From positions 124,001-188,000 of the forward strand of contig NZ_JFCB01000005.1 in assembly GCF_000725125.1 (NCBI RefSeq): a stretch of DNA of 64,000 bases, given 5' to 3'. This DNA comes from Streptomyces toyocaensis. Lineage in GTDB: Bacteria > Actinomycetota > Actinomycetes > Streptomycetales > Streptomycetaceae. Positions 59,640 to 64,000 of this stretch are shown one piece after another. The notes below the pieces were generated by a model. The model saw only the letters and a list, made by a program, of their open reading frames with translations. It was not told the DNA's origin and made no database searches. Numbering within the stretch: the first letter of the stretch is position 1; every line of letters begins with the position of its first letter. Position numbers and translations under genes: made by a program.

Positions 59640-60584
59640 TTGGCCAACGGAATTGACCCCAGTACGTCCATGGCGGCGCTGTTCGGCACACGGGTGCGCA
59701 AGCTCCGTACGGCGGCCGGACTGACGCAGGCGGAACTCGGTGCGCGGGTTCATGTGGTGGGCACGCGGATCACCCAGATCGAGCGGGCGTCCGGCGCAAA
59801 GCCGACGCTGGAACTGGCGCGGGCGCTGGACGCGGTCCTCGGTGCGGACGATCTGCTCGTGGAGCTGTGGCCGTACGTGTACCGGGAGACGTTTCCGGAC
59901 TGGTCGCGGAAGTTCATGGCGTACTCGGAACGGGCGGTGTCGATCAGGCAGTACGCCGCCCATGTCGTGCCCGGCCTGCTGCAGACGGAGGACTACGCAC
60001 GAGCGGTGCTGAGTCTGGACGCCCTGCTCGACGGCGAGGATCAGCTGGAGGAGCGCGTCACCGCCCGCATGGCACGCCAGACACGACTCGGCTCGCCCGG
60101 CCGACCGGAGCTGTGCGTGATCCTCGACGAGTCGGTGCTGAAACGACCGATCGGCGGACGCGTCGTAATGCGGGCGCAGTTGGACCGACTGGTCGAGGCA
60201 GCGGCGGAGCGCCACATCACCGTGCAGGTGCTGCCGTTCGACCAGGGCGGCCATGAAGCCATGGGCGGCTCACTGACCGTTCTGACCCTCCCGGACGGCT
60301 CGGAGACCGCCTACACGGAGGGCTCGGACTACGGACAACTCATCGAGGAACCGACCAACGTCGCCCGGTACAAGGTGATTTACGATCGGCTCAGGGCAGT
60401 GGCGCTGCCCCCGCTCATGTCCCTCGACATGATCCGGTCCGCGATGGAGGGCAACTACCGTGGCGCGAAAGTACCGACCCGATCCGAGCGGCGCCGCCTG
60501 GCGCAAGAGCAGCTACAGCAATCAGGCGGGGGGCGATTGCGTGGAAGTGGCGGACGGACTCCCCGGCGCCGTCCCCGTCCGTGA
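59640..60584 (+). CDS. XRE-family regulator with DUF5753 domain
   Basis: Starts at TTG with GGAAGTG upstream; 314 residues. The HTH is FGTRVRKLRTAAGLTQAELGARVHVVGTRITQIERASGAKPTLELARALDAVL (about 15-67). DUF5753 follows: YAAHVVPGLLQTEDYARAVLSL, VTARMARQTRL and HITVQVLPFDQGGHEAM. Family members normally end about AMEGNY; here about 40 more low-complexity Arg/Gly residues are open to 60584, running over the DUF397 gene in another frame. The tail may not be functional. With the DUF397 gene it is a typical regulator pair. Confidence 0.88.
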   Translation: MANGIDPSTSMAALFGTRVRKLRTAAGLTQAELGARVHVVGTRITQIERASGAKPTLELARALDAVLGADDLLVELWPYVYRETFPDWSRKFMAYSERAVSIRQYAAHVVPGLLQTEDYARAVLSLDALLDGEDQLEERVTARMARQTRLGSPGRPELCVILDESVLKRPIGGRVVMRAQLDRLVEAAAERHITVQVLPFDQGGHEAMGGSLTVLTLPDGSETAYTEGSDYGQLIEEPTNVARYKVIYDRLRAVALPPLMSLDMIRSAMEGNYRGAKVPTRSERRRLAQEQLQQSGGGRLRGSGGRTPRRRPRP

Positions 60585-60681
60585 CAGCAAGGTCCCGCAG
60601 GGGCCCGCACTCCGCTTCGGAGGCAGCGCCTGGACCGCGTTCATAGGCGAGCTGAAGGCGTCCGGCCAGCACCGGATCTGA
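60460..60681 (+). CDS. DUF397 domain protein
   Basis: A 73-residue protein from GTG 60460: PDPSGAAWRKSSYSNQAGGDCVEVADGLPGAVPVRDSKVPQGPALRFGGSAWTAFIGELK contains the WRKSSYS...CVEVA...VRDSKxPxGPxL...W..F DUF397 signature. It overlaps the upstream XRE gene by 125 nt in a different frame, more than the few bases usually seen. DUF397 proteins act as small partners or antitoxin-like factors for XRE/DUF5753 regulators. Confidence 0.9.
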   Translation: MARKYRPDPSGAAWRKSSYSNQAGGDCVEVADGLPGAVPVRDSKVPQGPALRFGGSAWTAFIGELKASGQHRI

Positions 60682-60961
60682 GCCCGCCGGGCACCGGTCA
60701 GGCTGCGTCGTCCCGGCCCGCCGGTTCCTCGTCCGCGAGGGTCCGGTGGGCCACTGACCTCCCCAGAGAACCGGGAGAAAGAACTACCCGCCCACCCACC
60801 CTCCCGGCCGGAAGGCCCGCGTCACTCGTGCGGGTGACCGGCTTGCAGGCGCGGGACGCGGACGGCTACGTTCGCGGCAACCACCACAAACGAATACGGC
60901 CCCCGGCCGGGATTGCCGTCCCGATCGAGGGCCTGACCGATCAGGAAGAACACCCTTCCCA

Positions 60962-61810
60962 ATGGCTGACCCGCAGTCTAACGCGCGCCTGCGCGCCGAC
61001 GCCGGAGCACCGACCTCCGGCGTGATCCACGTCCGCACCCGGCTCACCGCCGACTTCACCGTGATCTCCAACGCCCTCGCACAGCGACGCGGCAGCGCGG
61101 TCACCATCGGCGTCGCGGTCTACATCCTCTCCCTGCCCACCGGCACCCCCGTCAGCATCGCCGCCCTGTGCGCGCACTTCACCGAGGGCGAGATCCTGAT
61201 CTCGCGGGCGCTCAGGGAGCTGGAGGCCGCCGGTTACCTGGAACGCCGCCGCGAACGCCTGCCCTCCGGGCAGATCCGCACCCGGACGTACTTCTACGAC
61301 GTACCGGGCGATGCTCCGCGCACGGACCGCGAGGGGCCGCAGGAGCAACCCGCCCCGACCGTGCCACGGACGCCACAGCCCGAGCCGGAGCCGGAGCCCG
61401 ATCCGGAGCCGCCAGTGTCGCTCGACGACGCCGATCCCGAGGCCGTTGCCGTACTCGCCGCACTGCGCCGGATCGACCCCCGTCTCCTCCTGTCCGTACA
61501 GGAGGCCGCACGGCTGGCGCCGGCCGTGTCCGAGTGGCTGGCGGCGGGCATGGCGCCGGTGCAGATCATCAAGCTGCTGACCGCGAGCCTCCCCGACCGG
61601 CTGCACGCCCGCCCGGCAGCCATCCTCGCCTTCCGCCTGCGCGAGACACCACTGCCCGCTCCCCCGCCTCCCGCGCCGACACACCGCGAGGTGCCCCCGG
61701 CCGTCCTGCCCTTCCAGACGTGCGACGGCTGCGACCGCGCGTTCCGCGCCCCGGCCCCCGGCCACTGCCGTGACTGCCGATCGGAGGTCCGTTTCCGTGC
61801 GGCGGCCTGA
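60962..61810 (+). CDS. Helix-turn-helix (MarR/winged-helix-like) regulator with zinc-finger-like C-terminus
   Basis: A 282-residue protein. The N-terminal winged helix is TRLTADFTVISNALAQRRGSAVTIGVAVYILSLPTGTPVSIAALCAHFTEGEILISRALRELEAAGYLERRR (about 24-95). A Pro/Glu linker (about 115-155) leads to a helical domain (DPEAVAVLAALRRIDPRLLLSVQEAARLAPAVSEWLAAGM). The C-terminus has CDGCDRAF...GHCRDC, a CxxC...CxxC zinc site. Proteins of this layout are common paralogues in streptomycetes, thought to be transcription factors, with no known signal. Confidence 0.78.
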   Translation: MADPQSNARLRADAGAPTSGVIHVRTRLTADFTVISNALAQRRGSAVTIGVAVYILSLPTGTPVSIAALCAHFTEGEILISRALRELEAAGYLERRRERLPSGQIRTRTYFYDVPGDAPRTDREGPQEQPAPTVPRTPQPEPEPEPDPEPPVSLDDADPEAVAVLAALRRIDPRLLLSVQEAARLAPAVSEWLAAGMAPVQIIKLLTASLPDRLHARPAAILAFRLRETPLPAPPPPAPTHREVPPAVLPFQTCDGCDRAFRAPAPGHCRDCRSEVRFRAAA

Positions 61811-61895
61811 GCCAGTGGCCGGGTGTGCGATGCGCCCTCAGCTGGGAGGCTGGGTATGCGACGATGCAAAACCCGGCGTCAAGAGGAGGTGGGGC

Positions 61896-62552
61896 ATGGT
61901 CGACAGGTTCACGGACGGCCTTCTGACGCCCGCGGAGACGGCCTCCTACCTCGAGATCCCGCAGTCGACTCTCACCTCGTGGCTGAGGGGTCAGGCCGCC
62001 GGAGCACCGCTGGTCCACCAGGTGGAGCCGGTACGGAAGGGACAGCCCTCCGTGCCTTTCATCGCGGTGGCCGAGGCACACGTTCTGCGGTCGCTGCGCT
62101 CTCTTGGGCTGCGCATGAGCGAGATCAGGGAGGCGGCCGCTGCCGTGCGGGATGCCTTCGACACTCCGTACGGCCTCGTCTCCAAGAGGGTAGCCACGGA
62201 CGGCGTGGACATCTTCATCGAACACGGCTGGGGGGACCTCCGCAGAGCCCGTGACGGCCAAGTCCCCATCCAGGAAGTAGTCTCCGACTACCTCCGCTAC
62301 CTCACATGGGAGCCGGGCGACGACTTCCCCTCCAGCCTGCGGTTGAGGCAGTACCCGGACTCCGTCCCCGTCGTGATCGACCCCAGGTTCGGACACGGTC
62401 TGCCCGTGGTCGCCGCCAACCGGGTCGCCGTCAAGGCCATCAGCGACCTGTGGGAGGCCGGGGAGAGCGTCGAGGACATCGCGTACGACTACGACATGAC
62501 GCCTGAGCAAGTGGACGAACTGTGCCGGGCCGTGGTGCACCTTGCCGCCTGA
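61896..62552 (+). CDS. VapB45-like antitoxin (DUF433 type)
   Basis: A 218-residue DNA-binding antitoxin from ATG 61896 with GGAGGTGGGG upstream. LLTPAETASYLEIPQSTLTSWLRGQ (about 10-34) is an N-terminal HTH that binds DNA. The C-terminal DUF433 HTH reads DPRFGHGLPVVAANRVAVKAISDLWEAGESVEDIAYDYDMTPEQVDELCRAV. The stop overlaps the toxin-like gene start by 11 bases, so the pair is one operon. This is the layout of the VapBC45 system from Mycobacterium tuberculosis. Confidence 0.8.
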   Translation: MVDRFTDGLLTPAETASYLEIPQSTLTSWLRGQAAGAPLVHQVEPVRKGQPSVPFIAVAEAHVLRSLRSLGLRMSEIREAAAAVRDAFDTPYGLVSKRVATDGVDIFIEHGWGDLRRARDGQVPIQEVVSDYLRYLTWEPGDDFPSSLRLRQYPDSVPVVIDPRFGHGLPVVAANRVAVKAISDLWEAGESVEDIAYDYDMTPEQVDELCRAVVHLAA

Positions 62553-62928
62553 GTTCTTCCTCGACCGCAATCTCGGGCGTCGTGTCGCGGAAGGGCTGAA
62601 GGCCGCCGGGTGGGAGGTCCACCGCATCGGGGACGTCTTCCCGGATGACGGGCAGGACATCGCGGACGAGGTGTGGATCGCTCACGGCCTCGATCGGTCC
62701 TGGGTACCGCTTTCGAAGGACGGGCGCATCAAGACCCGGGACCTGGAGATCCGGCCCGTGCTGGACCGCCAGGCTGTGCTCTTCTACCTCGACAACCAGC
62801 AACTACGCGCCCTCGACATGGTCGAACGGCTCGTCGCGCACGAAGACGCGATCCACCGGGCCGTCGCGAGGGGCGGACCAGCGGCCTACGCCGTGCGGCA
62901 CGACCGTATTGAACGAACGTGGCCCTGA
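62542..62928 (+). CDS. VapC45-like PIN-domain toxin (DUF5615/Mut7-C-like)
   Basis: A 128-residue PIN-like protein: MPPEFFLDRNLGRRVAEGLK starts with the first acidic metal ligand (Asp8), and AAGWEVHRIGDVFPDDGQDIADEVWIAHGLDRSWVPLSKDGRIKTRDLEIRPVLDRQAVLFYLDNQQL includes further Asp residues of a VapC45-type active site. It is expected to be a ribonuclease restrained by the antitoxin encoded just upstream (11-nt overlap). Length fits the family. Confidence 0.8.
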   Translation: MPPEFFLDRNLGRRVAEGLKAAGWEVHRIGDVFPDDGQDIADEVWIAHGLDRSWVPLSKDGRIKTRDLEIRPVLDRQAVLFYLDNQQLRALDMVERLVAHEDAIHRAVARGGPAAYAVRHDRIERTWP

Positions 62929-62952
62929 CGGGCGGTCCAGGAGGTGGGAGCA

Positions 62953-63159
62953 GTGAGTCGTACCGTGCTCGAACTGGACGATGAGCTCGTGTGCGACGTG
63001 GCCAAGGCACTCGGCACGGGCACCAAGGCGGAGACGGTGAACGCCGCGCTGCGTGAGGTGCTGGAGTGCCGGCACCGCGCACAGGCACGCACCCGCCTGC
63101 GAGCCGTATCGGAGGACGGCGCCTCCGGCCTGGGCCTCCTCAAGCGCCCCTCGGGCTGA
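62953..63159 (+). CDS. VapB-type ribbon-helix-helix antitoxin without adjacent toxin
   Basis: A 68-residue protein from GTG 62953 (GGAGG 10 bases upstream): SRTVLELDDELVCDVAKALGTGTKAETVNAALREVL is an N-terminal RHH/VapB (DUF2191) DNA-binding pattern, and the tail LRAVSEDGASGLGLLKRPSG is the toxin-binding type. No PIN-domain toxin follows; the next gene is a methyltransferase on the same strand. It could have lost its toxin or act on the VapC45-like protein 24 bp upstream. Confidence 0.8.
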   Translation: MSRTVLELDDELVCDVAKALGTGTKAETVNAALREVLECRHRAQARTRLRAVSEDGASGLGLLKRPSG

Positions 63160-63208
63160 TTTCGTCACGGCTGAGCACAGGGATGAAGCAGGTGGTTGAC
63201 TTGCGCGC

Positions 63209-63982
63209 ATGTCGACGACTCTCGGTGTACCCCGCCCCGATCAGGCCGCCTACATGCTGCGAGCGGCCGCCGGCCACACCGGCCGTGCCTACAAGCAGCG
63301 ACTCCTCGAAGCCCTGGACATCGAGACAGGGCTCACCGTCCTGGACGTCGGATGCGGACCCGGCACCGATCTGCCCGCGCTGGCGGAACGCGTCGGTGAG
63401 ACAGGGACCGTGATCGGTGTGGACCGGGACCCGGCGATGCTGGAGCAGGCCCGGGCGCGCACGGCGGAGCTGCGGCGGGTGGAGGTCCGCGAAGGGGACG
63501 CCCACACGCTTCCCGTCGAGCCGGGGACGGTGGACCGCGCCAAGGTCGACCGCGTGCTCATGCACGTGGCCGAACCGTCCGGCGTCCTCGCGGAACTGCG
63601 TCGCGCCACCCGGCCCGGCGCGCGGATCGGCCTCGCGGAACCCGACTGGGACACGCTGGTGGTCGATTCCGAGGATCTCGACACCAGCCGCGCCTTCACC
63701 CGCTTCACCACGGCGGAGGTGGTCCGTCACGCGACCATCGGCCGCCGCCTCGCCCGCCTCGCCGGACGGGCGGGCTTCCGCGTCGAGGACGTGAGTGCCG
63801 TGACCCCTGTCTTCCTGGACTTCCGGGAGGCGGACCACATGCTGGGCCTGGGGCGCAATCTGCAGAAGGCCATCGATGGGGGCCACATCGACCCGGCCCG
63901 CGGCCGTGACTGGTTCGCCGGTCTCTCCGAGGGGCCGTTCTACGCGTCGTTCACGCTGATCAGCGTGGTCTGCGCACGCTGA
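63209..63982 (+). CDS. SAM-dependent methyltransferase
   Basis: A 257-residue class I methyltransferase. Motif I is VLDVGCGPGTDLPALAERVG (about residues 48-67), motif II VIGVDRDPAML, and the post-II VREGDAHTLPV gives the adenine-binding Asp. VDRAKVDRVLMHVAEPSGVLAELRRATRPGARIGLAEPDW is the usual UbiE/COQ5-like core. It ends near the window edge and appears complete. The substrate is unknown. Confidence 0.88.
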   Translation: MSTTLGVPRPDQAAYMLRAAAGHTGRAYKQRLLEALDIETGLTVLDVGCGPGTDLPALAERVGETGTVIGVDRDPAMLEQARARTAELRRVEVREGDAHTLPVEPGTVDRAKVDRVLMHVAEPSGVLAELRRATRPGARIGLAEPDWDTLVVDSEDLDTSRAFTRFTTAEVVRHATIGRRLARLAGRAGFRVEDVSAVTPVFLDFREADHMLGLGRNLQKAIDGGHIDPARGRDWFAGLSEGPFYASFTLISVVCAR

Positions 63983-64000
63983 CACGGCGACCGCCGCGGG

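Overview
The very high GC content, GTG/TTG starts and gene content mark this as actinobacterial chromosome, almost certainly Streptomyces. From 1 to 33.4 kb the genes follow a core Streptomyces arrangement familiar from S. coelicolor: nagK-nagA, a PfkB-type sugar kinase, the c-di-GMP cyclase gene cdgB, msiK, rlmB-cysS-ispF-ispD-carD, phoP-phoR/phoU and gpmA. These cover amino-sugar use, energising of sugar ABC importers, second-messenger control of development, isoprenoid precursor and tRNA charging functions, phosphate control and glycolysis. A tRNA-Thr gene, several GC-rich bidirectional terminators and a PHO box between phoR and phoU can be read directly.

From about 33.36 to 49.37 kb lies an integrated conjugative element of the actinomycete type (AICE). 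Its core reads entirely leftwards: an XRE/DUF5753 regulator, an anti-sigma-like ATPase, an HTH protein, a PP2C-like phosphatase, a small Pra-like protein, the FtsK/TraB DNA translocase, a DUF2637 membrane protein, three tiny transfer/spread genes, a RepSA-like initiator, xis and int. The integration target seems to be the 3' end of gpmA rather than a tRNA: the last codons of gpmA and part of its terminator recur at the far side of the element at 49373-49416. Three 72-bp repeats carrying a palindrome sit just downstream of int. A 16-bp palindrome family (GTCTAG-N4-CTAGAC) recurs upstream of three leftward genes or operons and is a strong candidate for the element's master operator.

The right third of the element (44.2-48.9 kb) is cargo of lower GC. 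It contains an EACC1-like gene directly followed by a caspase-family protease gene. The protease carries two tandem C-terminal domains that resemble the C-terminal region of actinobacterial DNA polymerase III gamma/tau. This pair looks like a biological-conflict (phage defence or self-killing) module and is the most novel item in the window. A convergent zinc-ribbon protein with an Rx4H (HEPN-like) motif and two small genes follow.

From 49.4 to 64 kb the chromosome continues with lineage-variable genes: a frameshifted DUF5959 remnant, small hypotheticals, a DUF1540 protein, a secreted LamG protein, a trio resembling type VII secretion-associated genes, two tandem secreted FG-GAP paralogues, a HATPase/XRE/DUF397 regulatory set, a VapBC45-like toxin-antitoxin pair with an orphan VapB-like gene, and a methyltransferase. 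All family assignments come from reading the sequence and recalling families; no searches were run.
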